Shown here one piece after another: positions 8,269 to 15,518 of a stretch of DNA of 64,000 bases. The first letter of the stretch is position 1; each line of letters opens with the position of its first letter. Made by a program: the position numbers and the translations under genes. The stretch is taken from contig DBGEOK010000067.1 of NCBI GenBank assembly GCA_048370855.1, positions 1 through 64,000 of the forward strand, given 5' to 3'. The notes under the pieces are model-generated. The model had not been told where the DNA came from and did no database searches. It was given only the letters and a program-made list of their open reading frames with translations. The DNA comes from Limiplasma sp048370855 (lineage in GTDB: Bacteria > Bacillota > Clostridia > Christensenellales > Aristaeellaceae).

Positions 8269-9119
8269 AGCACCTGACGCATACCTATATGCCGGGCAGC
8301 CCCTTTGCCTCGGTCGCGCTCCACGATGTCAGCCTGACCATCGAGGACGGCGAGCTGATCGGCCTGCTGGGCCACACCGGTTCCGGCAAAACCACGCTGA
8401 TCCAGCATTTAAACGGGCTTATCAAGCCCACCGAGGGCCGCGTGGTGGTGGACGGCCTGGACATAACCCAAAAGGGCGCCAGCCTTCTGGAGGTTCGCAA
8501 GCGGGTTGGCCTGGTGTTTCAATATCCCGAATATCAGCTTTTTGAGGAGACGGTCGCCAAGGATATCGCCTTTGGGCCCAGGAACATGGGCCTTTCCGCG
8601 GGGGAGATCGACGAGCGCGTGCGCCGCGCGTGCGGCCAGGTTGGCCTGGAGTACGAGGCTGTGGCGGAACGGTCGCCGTTTGAGCTCAGCGGCGGGCAAA
8701 TGCGCCGCGTCGCCATTGCGGGCGTGCTGGCCATGCGGCCCAAGGTGCTCGTTTTGGACGAGCCGACCGCCGGGCTCGATCCCGCCGGGCGGCGGAGCAT
8801 CCTTTCTATGATACGGGAGCTGCACGCGGCTGGGGGCCTTACGGTGATTATGGTCAGCCACAGCATGGACGATATCGCCTCCCTGGCGACGCGCCTGATC
8901 GTGATGAGCCAGGGGCAGGTCGTCCTCAGCGGCCCTCCGCGCGAGGTGTTTACCAGGCAGGAGGAGCTGCGCGCCATTGGGTTGGGCGTTCCGCAGGCGG
9001 CGGAGCTGGCGCACGCGCTGATCGCCGAGGGCTTTGACCTCCCCGGCGACCTGTATACGCTGGAGGAAGTGGAGCGCGCCATCCTTGCGCTAATGGCAAA
9101 GGGGGGCGGCGCATGCTAA
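8253..9119 (+). CDS. ecfA2: Energy-coupling factor transporter ATPase EcfA2
   Basis: Second ATPase of the ECF module, 288 residues. Walker A GHTGSGKTTLIQHLNGL, Q-loop VFQYPEYQLFEETV (the EcfA2 form), signature LSGGQMRRVAIAGVLAM, Walker B VLVLDEPTAGLDP and switch His MVSHSMDDIA are all present. Its heterodimer with EcfA1 drives the EcfT scaffold. The start lies inside the end of ecfA1 and its own stop overlaps the start of ecfT, so the three are translationally linked. Confidence 0.96.
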   Translation: MPIQVEHLTHTYMPGSPFASVALHDVSLTIEDGELIGLLGHTGSGKTTLIQHLNGLIKPTEGRVVVDGLDITQKGASLLEVRKRVGLVFQYPEYQLFEETVAKDIAFGPRNMGLSAGEIDERVRRACGQVGLEYEAVAERSPFELSGGQMRRVAIAGVLAMRPKVLVLDEPTAGLDPAGRRSILSMIRELHAAGGLTVIMVSHSMDDIASLATRLIVMSQGQVVLSGPPREVFTRQEELRAIGLGVPQAAELAHALIAEGFDLPGDLYTLEEVERAILALMAKGGGAC

Positions 9120-9919
9120 GGGACATCACCCTGGGCCAATACATGCCGGGCGATACGGTTGTGCATCGTCTGGACCCGCGCATGAAAATCATTTTAACCA
9201 TCCTCTATATCGCCGTCGTCTTCTGCGTGACCAGCCCTGTATGGTACGCGCTCCCACTGGCCTACCTTCTGCTCGCCGCCAGGCTGGCGGGGCTTACGCC
9301 CAGGCATTTACTCAAGGCGGTCAAGCCGCTGCGCTTTTTGCTCGTTCTCACCTTTGCGCTCAATCTGTTTTTCTCCGCCGGCACGACGGTCTGGCTTCAA
9401 TGGGGCTTCCTCAAAATCACGCGGGAGGGCGTGCTGACGGCCGTACATTTCAGCATGCGGCTGATTTTTCTGGTGGCGGGCACCTCGCTGCTGACGCTGA
9501 CCACCTCCCCCGTCGCGCTCAGCGACGGCATCGAGCTGCTTCTGAAGCCGCTCAAGGTCATCCACTTTCCCGCCCACGAGCTGGCGATGATGATGACCAT
9601 CGCGCTTCGCTTTATTCCCACGCTCATAGAGGAAGCGGACAAAATCATGAAGGCGCAGATGGCGCGCGGGGCGGATTTTGAAAGCGGCAATCTTTTCAAG
9701 CGCGCGAAGGCGATGGTTCCCCTTCTGGTGCCGCTGTTTGTCAGCGCCTTCCGCCGGGCGGGAGACCTGGCGATGGCGATGGAGGCGAGATGCTACCACG
9801 GGGGCGAAGGCCGCACGCGGCTAAGAGTGCTTCGCCTCACGGCCGCGGACGGCTGGGCTCTGGCCGTTACCCTGCTCACGCTGCTTGCGACCGTTTTGGC
9901 CGGGAAGTGGCTTCCATGA
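9113..9919 (+). CDS. ecfT: Energy-coupling factor transporter transmembrane protein EcfT
   Basis: The membrane scaffold joining EcfA dimer and S component; 268 residues with about five hydrophobic segments in the N-terminal two thirds. The two coupling-helix signatures are visible as AQMARGADF and AMEARCYHGG (the family has two Ala-Arg-Gly-type motifs). It overlaps ecfA2 by seven bases and truA by four (ATGA). The order ecfA1-ecfA2-ecfT-truA is the standard Firmicute arrangement, normally downstream of ribosomal protein genes; here the upstream part is replaced by flavodoxin and riboflavin kinase. Confidence 0.95.
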   Translation: MLRDITLGQYMPGDTVVHRLDPRMKIILTILYIAVVFCVTSPVWYALPLAYLLLAARLAGLTPRHLLKAVKPLRFLLVLTFALNLFFSAGTTVWLQWGFLKITREGVLTAVHFSMRLIFLVAGTSLLTLTTSPVALSDGIELLLKPLKVIHFPAHELAMMMTIALRFIPTLIEEADKIMKAQMARGADFESGNLFKRAKAMVPLLVPLFVSAFRRAGDLAMAMEARCYHGGEGRTRLRVLRLTAADGWALAVTLLTLLATVLAGKWLP

Positions 9920-10710
9920 ACCGCCTGCCGCCGATTGACAAGGAGCGCTGCGCGGCGGACGCCCGCCGTGTGCTGATTACGCTGAGCTACGACGGCTCTG
10001 CTTACGCGGGCTGGCAGTGGCAGGAAAACGCCGTTTCCGTGCAGCAGCGCGTGGAGGAGGCTCTTTTCAAACTGACCGGCGAGCGCGTCCGCGTGACCGG
10101 GGCCAGCCGCACCGACGCCGGCGTGCACGCCTTGGGGCAGCGCGCGCATTTTGACACCCAAAGCCGTATCCCGGCGGAGAAGTTTCCCTTCGCGCTCAAC
10201 ACCTGCCTGCCGCGCGACATCCGCGTTCTCGCGGGGCAGGACGTTCCGCCCGATTTTCACGCGCGCTTTGACGCCCGGAGCAAGCGCTACACCTACCGCA
10301 TCCACAACGCCCCGCATGCCAGCGCCCTCTGCCGGGACCTCTGCGCGCATGTGCCGCAGCGGCTGGACCTGTCCCTGATGCGCAAAAGCCTGGACGCGCT
10401 TTTGGGCACGCACGACTTTGCGGCCTTTCAGGCGTCCGGTGGAACGGCGCGCACCACCACACGCACGCTGACGGAGGCCCGCCTTACCCAATCCGGCCCG
10501 GACCTGTGCCTTAGCGTGTGTGGAAACGCCTTTTTATACAACATGGTCCGTATCATTGCGGGCACCCTTCTGGATATCGGGATGGGACGCGCGGAACCGG
10601 ACGCCTTTTCGCGGGCGCTGCAAAGCGGCGACCGCCTGGCCCTGGGCGTTACCGCGCCCGCCCGGGGCCTCGAGCTTACGGAGATACGATACGATCTTCC
10701 CGAAATCTGA
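9916..10710 (+). CDS. truA: tRNA pseudouridine(38-40) synthase TruA
   Basis: Isomerises uridines 38-40 in the anticodon arm of many tRNAs. 264 residues. The family signature with the catalytic Asp is GASRTDAGVHALGQRAHF, preceded by LSYDGSAYAGWQWQ. The C-terminal part has LYNMVRIIAGTLLDIGMG. The ATG at 9916 overlaps the ecfT stop; a longer upstream frame is an artefact of high GC. It is the last gene of the flavodoxin-ECF operon: 148 bases then separate it from the DegV gene, with no clear terminator. Confidence 0.96.
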   Translation: MNRLPPIDKERCAADARRVLITLSYDGSAYAGWQWQENAVSVQQRVEEALFKLTGERVRVTGASRTDAGVHALGQRAHFDTQSRIPAEKFPFALNTCLPRDIRVLAGQDVPPDFHARFDARSKRYTYRIHNAPHASALCRDLCAHVPQRLDLSLMRKSLDALLGTHDFAAFQASGGTARTTTRTLTEARLTQSGPDLCLSVCGNAFLYNMVRIIAGTLLDIGMGRAEPDAFSRALQSGDRLALGVTAPARGLELTEIRYDLPEI

Positions 10711-10858
10711 GCCCTTTTGAGCCGAAGGGAAAAAAGACCGCGGCTTTTGAAGGAATGCCCCCCAGGAAGGCCGAATGTTCAACTTGGAAGGCAATGGCAA
10801 CCGCTGCCTTCCCTATGCCGACATCATCGAAAAACATAGAGAAAGCGAGTGACCTCCC

Positions 10859-11746
10859 ATGGCGAATTACGTATTGAGCTGTTGCTCTACCGCGGACCTT
10901 AGCGAGGAGCATTTTCTGAGCCGGGATATCCATTACATCTGTTTCCACTATATGCTGGACGGCAAGCCGTACAGCGACGACCTGGGAAAGTCCATGACCT
11001 TTGACAAGTTCTATGAGGCCATGGCAAACGGCGCGGAAACGCGCACCTCCCAGGTCAACGCCGACGAGTTCATCGAATACTTCTCCCCTTTTCTGGACCA
11101 GGGGCTCGATATCCTCCATGTCAGCCTGTCCAGCGGGATATCAGGCGTATACAATTCGGCTTGCATTGCCCGGGATGAACTAAGCGCGAAATATCCCGAC
11201 CGGAAAATCCATGTCGTGGATTCCCTGGGCGCTTCCTCCGGATACGGCCTGCTGATGGACAAGCTGGCCGACCTGCGGGATCAGGGAATGGAGCTGGACG
11301 CGCTGCGGGACTGGGCGGAGGCTCACAAGCTCCATCTTCACCACTGGTTCTTTTCCACCGATTTAACGTTCTACGTCAAGGGCGGCCGCATCTCCAGGGC
11401 GTCAGGCTGGTTCGGCACCATGCTGAAAATCTGCCCGCTGCTGAACATGGACGACCTTGGGCGGCTGATTCCCAGGATGAAAATCCGCGGGAAGAACAAG
11501 GTAATTCATGAGATTGTCAGGATGATGGAGGAGCACGCGGAGGGCGGACTCCATTATAACGGAAAGTGCTATCTATCCAATTCCGCATGCCTGGAGGACG
11601 CGAAGGCCGTGGCGAAGCTGGTGGAGGAGCGCTTCCCCAGCCTGAACGGCCCCGTGGTCATCAACAGCGTAGGCACCACCATCGGAAGCCACACGGGCCC
11701 GGGTACCGTCGCTCTGTTCTTCTGGGGCGACCAGCGGGAAAGATAA
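10859..11746 (+). CDS. DegV family protein (fatty acid-binding, FakB-like)
   Basis: A 295-residue DegV-fold protein. Members bind a fatty acid and present it to the kinase FakA for phosphorylation. Features are the N-terminal strand YVLSCCSTADL (where typical FakB has D-S-x-[AC]-D), ETRTSQVNADEF, the fatty-acid carboxylate motif VSLSSGISGVYNSA, VVDSLGASSGYGLL, and KGGRISRASGWFGTMLKICPLL. The C-terminal end NSVGTTIGSHTGPGTVALFFWG includes the conserved G-x-H-x-G-P-G. It stands alone; FakA is not in the window. The start at 10859 has GTGACCTCCC just before it, so the ribosome site is poor; AAAGCGAG lies further upstream. Confidence 0.93.
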   Translation: MANYVLSCCSTADLSEEHFLSRDIHYICFHYMLDGKPYSDDLGKSMTFDKFYEAMANGAETRTSQVNADEFIEYFSPFLDQGLDILHVSLSSGISGVYNSACIARDELSAKYPDRKIHVVDSLGASSGYGLLMDKLADLRDQGMELDALRDWAEAHKLHLHHWFFSTDLTFYVKGGRISRASGWFGTMLKICPLLNMDDLGRLIPRMKIRGKNKVIHEIVRMMEEHAEGGLHYNGKCYLSNSACLEDAKAVAKLVEERFPSLNGPVVINSVGTTIGSHTGPGTVALFFWGDQRER

Positions 11747-11761
11747 CCGAAAGCGTTGCAA

Positions 11762-11787
11762 AACGGCGGCCAGAAATGGCCGCCGTT
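11762..11787 (+). other. Ten-base-pair hairpin after degV
   Basis: AACGGCGGCC and GGCCGCCGTT flank AGAAAT, 15 bases after the DegV stop. No T-run follows, so it is not a textbook terminator; it may protect the 3' end or act with the repeat that starts at 11798. Confidence 0.5.
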
Positions 11788-11797
11788 CAGGGCGTCG

Positions 11798-11945
11798 GAA
11801 ATGTTTCGGCCAAGGCCGAAACTCCCCCGCCCGCCCGGGTGCTGCGCACATCAAAGCACCGGATCAATTGCCGACCGCAGGTCAACCGGGCGATACGATT
11901 TCATTTGGAGGGGCCTCGACCCCTCCAAACCACCCTAAAATGGGT
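11798..11945 (+). repeat. Intergenic repeat, module A (copy 1)
   Basis: Runs from GGAAATGTTTCGGCCAAGGC to a CCTAAAATGGGTTT end. It contains a CCGGGCGATACGATT core and a GGAGGGGCC/GACCCCTCC hairpin. The reverse complements of 15213-15360 and 26922-27050 align with it over the whole length by eye. It is followed by 130 bases of unassigned sequence, then module B copy 1, all in the convergent gap between the DegV and EFR1-type genes. Confidence 0.7.
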
Positions 11946-12077
11946 TTGTCACTGTCGCCCGCCGCCCTACCCGGGCGGCGTTCTCGTTTCGCTTGATATC
12001 CTCCGGGTCGCTTTGCGCTTCGCGCAAGGCCGCACTGCGGCCCCGCTCCCCTCCGTCAACCCTTCATCATGCATGAG

Positions 12078-12172
12078 GGCCGCGAACGCGGCCCCAAAAA
12101 AGGGATTCCTAAGGGCAAAGCCCTTAGGCGGTGGGCTTGGGAGGCGGAGCCTCCCAACGTCCCCTTCAAAGA
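12078..12172 (+). repeat. Intergenic repeat, module B (copy 1)
   Basis: Starts GGCCGCGAACGCGGCCCC, then AAAAAAGGGATTCCTAAGGG, then a GGGAGGCGGAGCCTCCC palindrome and AACGTCCCCTTC. It ends five bases before the stop codon of the convergent EFR1-type gene. The minus strand of 5957-6036 is nearly the same; 26663-26693 (minus) carries the first half and 47808-47848 the second half. Confidence 0.75.
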
Positions 12173-12177
12173 AACGC

Positions 12178-12948
12178 CTATTCGCCCGCCTTTTCTTCGG
12201 CGCCTATCGGGCAAATGTAACGCGCCTTTCCCTTGGAACGCGCTCCGTATTCGATCGCTTCGCTTGGGCAGCGGTTGATACAGGCCATACAGTGAGTGCA
12301 GCTTTTTCCCCACGCGGGCTTACCGTCTTCAAGCCGAACGTTTTTCAGCGGGCAGACGCGGACGCATTTCCCGCATGAAACGCAGGCGCTTGTGGCGTAA
12401 AATTTGTCCGCGTGCACAAATATCGGGTAAAAAACATCATTCACGACGCCGCTGTTCAACCTGTCCCCAAGCGTTATCTCAGGCTGCGGAAACGCCTCGC
12501 CGCGTTGAATGAAAGACGCGGCGCGGTCTATTACGCTTTCGGATTGCCGGATGATCTTCAGCGCCTGCTCCCGCGTCGGCGTGGAAAACATCGCGGTGTA
12601 ATTTTCCGGCATCCATATGTCCATGCACCCCAAATCGTTCAGCTTTTTGGCGGCGCACAGCTTTTGGAGGTATTCGCCCGCGTTGCCGGCGCTTCCGCCG
12701 CAGGTCAAGACAAAATAAATATCCCTGCTGCCGGCTAAATTTGTATTCTTCAGCCATTCGTGGACGATACGGGGTATCCTCCACGCATAGGTGGGCGCGA
12801 CGACAACCCACGGGCTTTCAGACCGTATTTCCGAAAAATCCCGGTCCCGGATTTTGGGAAATAGGCTGACCGCTTCGTCGTCAATCTCCCGGCCAATCCT
12901 CCTTGCCACATATTCGCTGTTGCCCGTCCCTGAAAAATATAAAATCAT
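12178..12948 (-). CDS. EFR1-family flavodoxin-ferredoxin fusion protein
   Basis: A 256-residue redox protein. The N-terminal flavodoxin domain has the FMN loop ILYFSGTGNSEYVARRIG (residues 2-19) and the segment VVAPTYAWRIP. The C-terminal ferredoxin has two 4Fe-4S sites, CVSCGKCVRVCPLKN and CTHCMACINRCPSEA. The combination is that of EFR1-type proteins, which shuttle electrons between ferredoxin and FMN; partners are poorly known. ATG at 12948 overlaps the stop of the ArsR gene as TGATG; a TTG one codon earlier is possible. It ends the operon nitroreductase-arsR-EFR1. Confidence 0.93.
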   Translation of the reverse strand: MILYFSGTGNSEYVARRIGREIDDEAVSLFPKIRDRDFSEIRSESPWVVVAPTYAWRIPRIVHEWLKNTNLAGSRDIYFVLTCGGSAGNAGEYLQKLCAAKKLNDLGCMDIWMPENYTAMFSTPTREQALKIIRQSESVIDRAASFIQRGEAFPQPEITLGDRLNSGVVNDVFYPIFVHADKFYATSACVSCGKCVRVCPLKNVRLEDGKPAWGKSCTHCMACINRCPSEAIEYGARSKGKARYICPIGAEEKAGE

Positions 12949-13322
12949 CAAAAACGCCTCCCGCTGTTCTGATATTCCGGCGCGCCGATATGCCGAACGC
13001 TTTCATAAACGAGGTTCATCAGCTCCGTTATCTCTTTCCAGCGCGTTTCATCCGCGCTGACATGGTAATAGTTTTTGGTCCCCTCCCGCCGCATGGCGAC
13101 AATTCCGGACTCCTTTAAAATTTGCAGGTGATGAGAAACTGATGGCCTTGTCAGGTGCGCTTTTCTTGCGATTTCCCCGACCCGAATTCCCGACGGGTCT
13201 CCCTCCAAAAGCACGAGCAGGATGGTTTGCCTGGTCTCGTCGCCAATGGCCGTAAACGCCTTTCTGCACCCCCTGAAACCATCCGCGATTTTTTGCAGCC
13301 GTTGTTCGCATTCCTTCGCCAT
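12948..13322 (-). CDS. ArsR/SmtB-family winged-helix regulator
   Basis: A 124-residue repressor-type protein. The winged helix-turn-helix spans about residues 20-100: ETRQTILLVLL, then IRVGEIARKAHLTRPSVSHHLQILKESGIV and the wing MRREGTKNYYHV. It has no clear pair of metal-binding cysteines in the recognition helix, so a metal sensor is not obvious. Start at 13322 (MAKECEQRL), eight bases after AGAGGG; TTG at 13328 is the alternative. It lies 11 bases after the ferredoxin-nitroreductase gene and may regulate the three-gene redox operon from the promoter at 14141-14168. Confidence 0.9.
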   Translation of the reverse strand: MAKECEQRLQKIADGFRGCRKAFTAIGDETRQTILLVLLEGDPSGIRVGEIARKAHLTRPSVSHHLQILKESGIVAMRREGTKNYYHVSADETRWKEITELMNLVYESVRHIGAPEYQNSGRRF

Positions 13323-13333
13323 TTTCAAGCCCT

Positions 13334-14107
13334 CTACAAATATTTGACGTCTAATTTTTTCCGCTGCGCCGAACGAAGAAATCGCACATCCGGATAACCG
13401 AGCGCCAATGTCATGGCGACCTTTTTCCCTCTTGGCGCTTCAATGGCCCTCCTGATTGCGCGCGACGCGTTGGCGGCCATGGTAAAAAAGCCGCTGAACA
13501 ACACGCCGAGGCCGTTCGCCTCCGCCACGAATTCCATATTCTGCGCGGCAAGAATCCCGTTTGTTTTGTTCTTTGCCAGGATGACAATGGCGATGGGCGC
13601 GTTAAAAAAGAAAAAGTGATCGTGAATGGGCACGTTTTTCGCCATTGGATTGAAAATGTCCGCCAGCGGCTTCATTCTTTGAAACATGCGCACCGCCGCT
13701 TGCTCGACGCTGTTTTTTTCCTGATCGAGCACGACAAAGGAAACGTCCTGCATGTTCTTTGCCGTATGGGTGAGCCTGCCCGCTTCCAAAACCTGCCCAA
13801 TGACCTCCATGGGGATTTTTTGGGACGTAAATTTCCGAATGGTTCTCCGAAAACGGATGACATCCAAAACCTCCTCCGGCTTCAGGCGGATCTCCCCGCT
13901 TTTTTCAACCTGCCCGTCCTCGCAGCCGCTGACGGTAAGGGCTTTCTTGGGGCAGATCGCGGTGCATTGCCCGCACAGGACGCAGTCTTCCACCAAAATC
14001 CTTGCCTTTTGACGCTCCACCACAATATTATGCGCGACGCACACCCCAGCGCATACGCCGCAGCCGACGCACCGGTTGGCGTCAACCTTCACTTGAAGCC
14101 GCTCCAT
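13334..14107 (-). CDS. Ferredoxin-nitroreductase fusion (4Fe-4S nitroreductase family)
   Basis: A 257-residue protein with two domains. Residues 7-62 form a 2[4Fe-4S] ferredoxin, CVGCGVCAGVCVAHN and CVLCGQCTAICPKKA. From about 80 onwards is an FMN nitroreductase: RFRRTIRKFTSQKIP (the R-R-S-x-R-x-F-type entry), LEAGRLTHTAKNMQDVSFVV, NMEFVAEANGLGVLFSGFF and ALGYPDVRF. The ferredoxin domain would feed electrons to the FMN in place of NAD(P)H. First gene of the operon with the ArsR and EFR1-type genes. It starts with ATG 33 bases below the -10 element; the ribosome site AAAGGAG lies about nine bases ahead of the start. Confidence 0.94.
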   Translation of the reverse strand: MERLQVKVDANRCVGCGVCAGVCVAHNIVVERQKARILVEDCVLCGQCTAICPKKALTVSGCEDGQVEKSGEIRLKPEEVLDVIRFRRTIRKFTSQKIPMEVIGQVLEAGRLTHTAKNMQDVSFVVLDQEKNSVEQAAVRMFQRMKPLADIFNPMAKNVPIHDHFFFFNAPIAIVILAKNKTNGILAAQNMEFVAEANGLGVLFSGFFTMAANASRAIRRAIEAPRGKKVAMTLALGYPDVRFLRSAQRKKLDVKYL

Positions 14108-14140
14108 CGCCCAGGCTCCTTTCGTTAAAGATCATGAACC

Positions 14141-14168
14141 ATTATAGCATAGCGGGCCGGAGCCGCAA
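14141..14168 (-). promoter_or_regulatory. Promoter of the nitroreductase-arsR-EFR1 operon
   Basis: On the minus strand TTGCGG (14163-14168), a 16-base spacer, and an extended -10 TATGCTATAAT (TATAAT at 14141-14146). The upstream 14169-14343 stretch shows no gene. Confidence 0.7.
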
Positions 14169-14343
14169 CATCGGTAAAGAACTTCGTTACCAACCGTCGT
14201 TTACGCCAGGCGCTCGAATCGGCAAGACGGCGGGCATGGCGCGAACGCGCGCGGCATATACGCTCAACCGGCCGAACCGCGTTTGGCTCGGCCGCCTTCC
14301 CGGGAGCAACGCGTCAAGGCGGCGGCCGAAATCCGCCTTATAT

Positions 14344-14385
14344 AAAAAAGGCTTCGCACAACGAAACAGCGTTATGCGAAGCCTT
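14344..14385 (-). terminator. Rho-independent terminator of the 76-aa gene
   Basis: An eleven-base stem (AAGGCTTCGCA at 14348-14358 pairing with TGCGAAGCCTT at 14375-14385) is followed on the minus strand by six T (14344-14349). It lies about 85 bases beyond the stop of the small gene. Confidence 0.85.
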
Positions 14386-14470
14386 CTGAAATCATCATTC
14401 GTTGCCGGCGTTTCGCCGCCGCCTGCCTGCGTGGCGCTCCGCCATATTCGCGCCGCTTACGCGCGGCGCT

Positions 14471-14701
14471 TCAGAGCACGTTGGAGCTGGTGCATTCCAC
14501 AAATACGCTGCCGTCCTTGCGCCGCGTCAGCTTCGCCTTGTTGCCCTCGCCGTCGTCGATGGTCATTTTCTCAATGTCGTTCAGGGTCAGAAAATTAACC
14601 ACATCGCTTTCCACAAACGCCACCCAGTTCTTGCGGTCGCGCTTGGTTTTCTTGGGTTTTCCCTCGGTCATTTCCTCGATGGTTTCCCGTAGATCGGCCA
14701 T
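14471..14701 (-). CDS. Small hypothetical protein (76 aa)
   Basis: I do not recognise a family. The protein is charged, with a Lys/Arg-rich stretch (residues 15-24, KPKKTKRDRK) then a compact beta-rich half (VAFVESDVVNFLTLNDIEKMTIDD ends near residue 50, then KAKLTRRKDGSVFVEC). It has no signal peptide or membrane segment. Reasons to accept it as real: an excellent ribosome site (AAAGGGGGAG, eight bases before ATG), a strong terminator downstream, and a codon pattern unlike the GC3-driven shadow frames. It stands alone, divergent from the tRNA unit. Confidence 0.75.
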   Translation of the reverse strand: MADLRETIEEMTEGKPKKTKRDRKNWVAFVESDVVNFLTLNDIEKMTIDDGEGNKAKLTRRKDGSVFVECTSSNVL

Positions 14702-14837
14702 GTCGATGCTCCCCCTTTCAAAACTCGAAGGTTATCATATCGCATTTATCCCTGAAACGCAAGCCCCCGCCCGCAAGCAAGCCCCCGCCCGCCTTTGCGG
14801 AAAGAAGAAAATATCGAAAAGGATTTGAAAAAAAAGA

Positions 14838-14866
14838 TTGACAAACCATGCGTTGTGTTGTATGAT
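14838..14866 (+). promoter_or_regulatory. Promoter of the tRNA-Met pair
   Basis: TTGACA (14838-14843), 17-base spacer, TATGAT (14861-14866). The first tRNA begins 28 bases further on. Confidence 0.85.
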
Positions 14867-14893
14867 AAGTAGCGTCGCATGAGCGATGAATGA

Positions 14894-14970
<77 letters not shown>

Positions 14971-14974
14971 TTTT

Positions 14975-15051
14975 GGCGGCGTAGCTCAGTTGGCTAGAGC
15001 ATTCGGTTCATACCCGGAGTGTCACTGGTTCAAGTCCAGTCGCCGCTACCA
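14975..15051 (+). tRNA. Elongator tRNA-Met (anticodon CAT)
   Basis: 77 bases with CCA encoded, four bases after the initiator gene. Acceptor stem GGCGGCG/CGCCGCT is paired throughout (G1-U72 wobble). The anticodon loop is TTCATAC. The sequence is that of clostridial elongator tRNA-Met; a tRNA-Ile2 that would need lysidine modification is less likely but not excluded from the sequence alone. Confidence 0.93.
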
Positions 15052-15075
15052 TATCGCGGCAAACCGTCAAGCATA

Positions 15076-15112
15076 AGAAAAGTATCCTTGCAAAAGGGTG
15101 CTTTTCTTTTTT
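15076..15112 (+). terminator. Terminator of the tRNA unit
   Basis: AGAAAAG...CCTT and AAGG...CTTTTCT form a 14-position stem with two wobble pairs and a GCAA loop, followed by TTTTT. Confidence 0.85.
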
Positions 15113-15212
15113 GCTTTGTTTCAAAAGGTTTCCGCATGCCTTTTGGGCCCCGTCAAGATGCGTATGCGGCGTTTATCGGCGGAACAGCCGAAGACCAAAA
15201 AGGGGTTTAGCG

Positions 15213-15360
15213 TGAATCCCTTTTAGGCGGCCTGAAGTGGCCTCGGTCTCTCCAAATAGAATCGCATCGCCCGGCTGACTTGCGTTTTGCAATGGCTCCG
15301 GCGCTTTCGCCGCGCTCAGCGCACGGACGGGCTGTTTCGGCCCAAGCCGAAGCATTTCCG
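15213..15360 (-). repeat. Intergenic repeat, module A (copy 2)
   Basis: On the minus strand it starts CGGAAATGCTTCGGCTTGGG, contains CCGGGCGATGCGATT and ATTTGGAGAGACC, and runs directly into CTAAAAGGGATTCAC, which resembles the start of module B. It lies in the convergent gap between the tRNA terminator and the SirTM gene. Apart from this repeat, I see nothing in 15113-15518. Confidence 0.7.
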
Positions 15361-15518
15361 TAACCCCGGCGGAATCGAGGCCCTCCGGCCTGGGGCTTCC
15401 GTCCGCTTCGGTTGGTAAGCGCCTGCCGCTTGATCTGGGAACCCTCCGCCGCCCGTAAAGAAGGGCATGGAAAAGCGTCCGCCTCGCTTGGCGGCATCTC
15501 CGCTCCGCTCAGGGCGCT

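Noticed and set aside
15207..15497. Short peptide similarity between frames across module A copies (a ...SIW/FIW/FLF-R-G... stretch followed by PSKP-like)
   Set aside because: Explained by DNA similarity of the repeat; frames carry stops in one copy and have no start signals.
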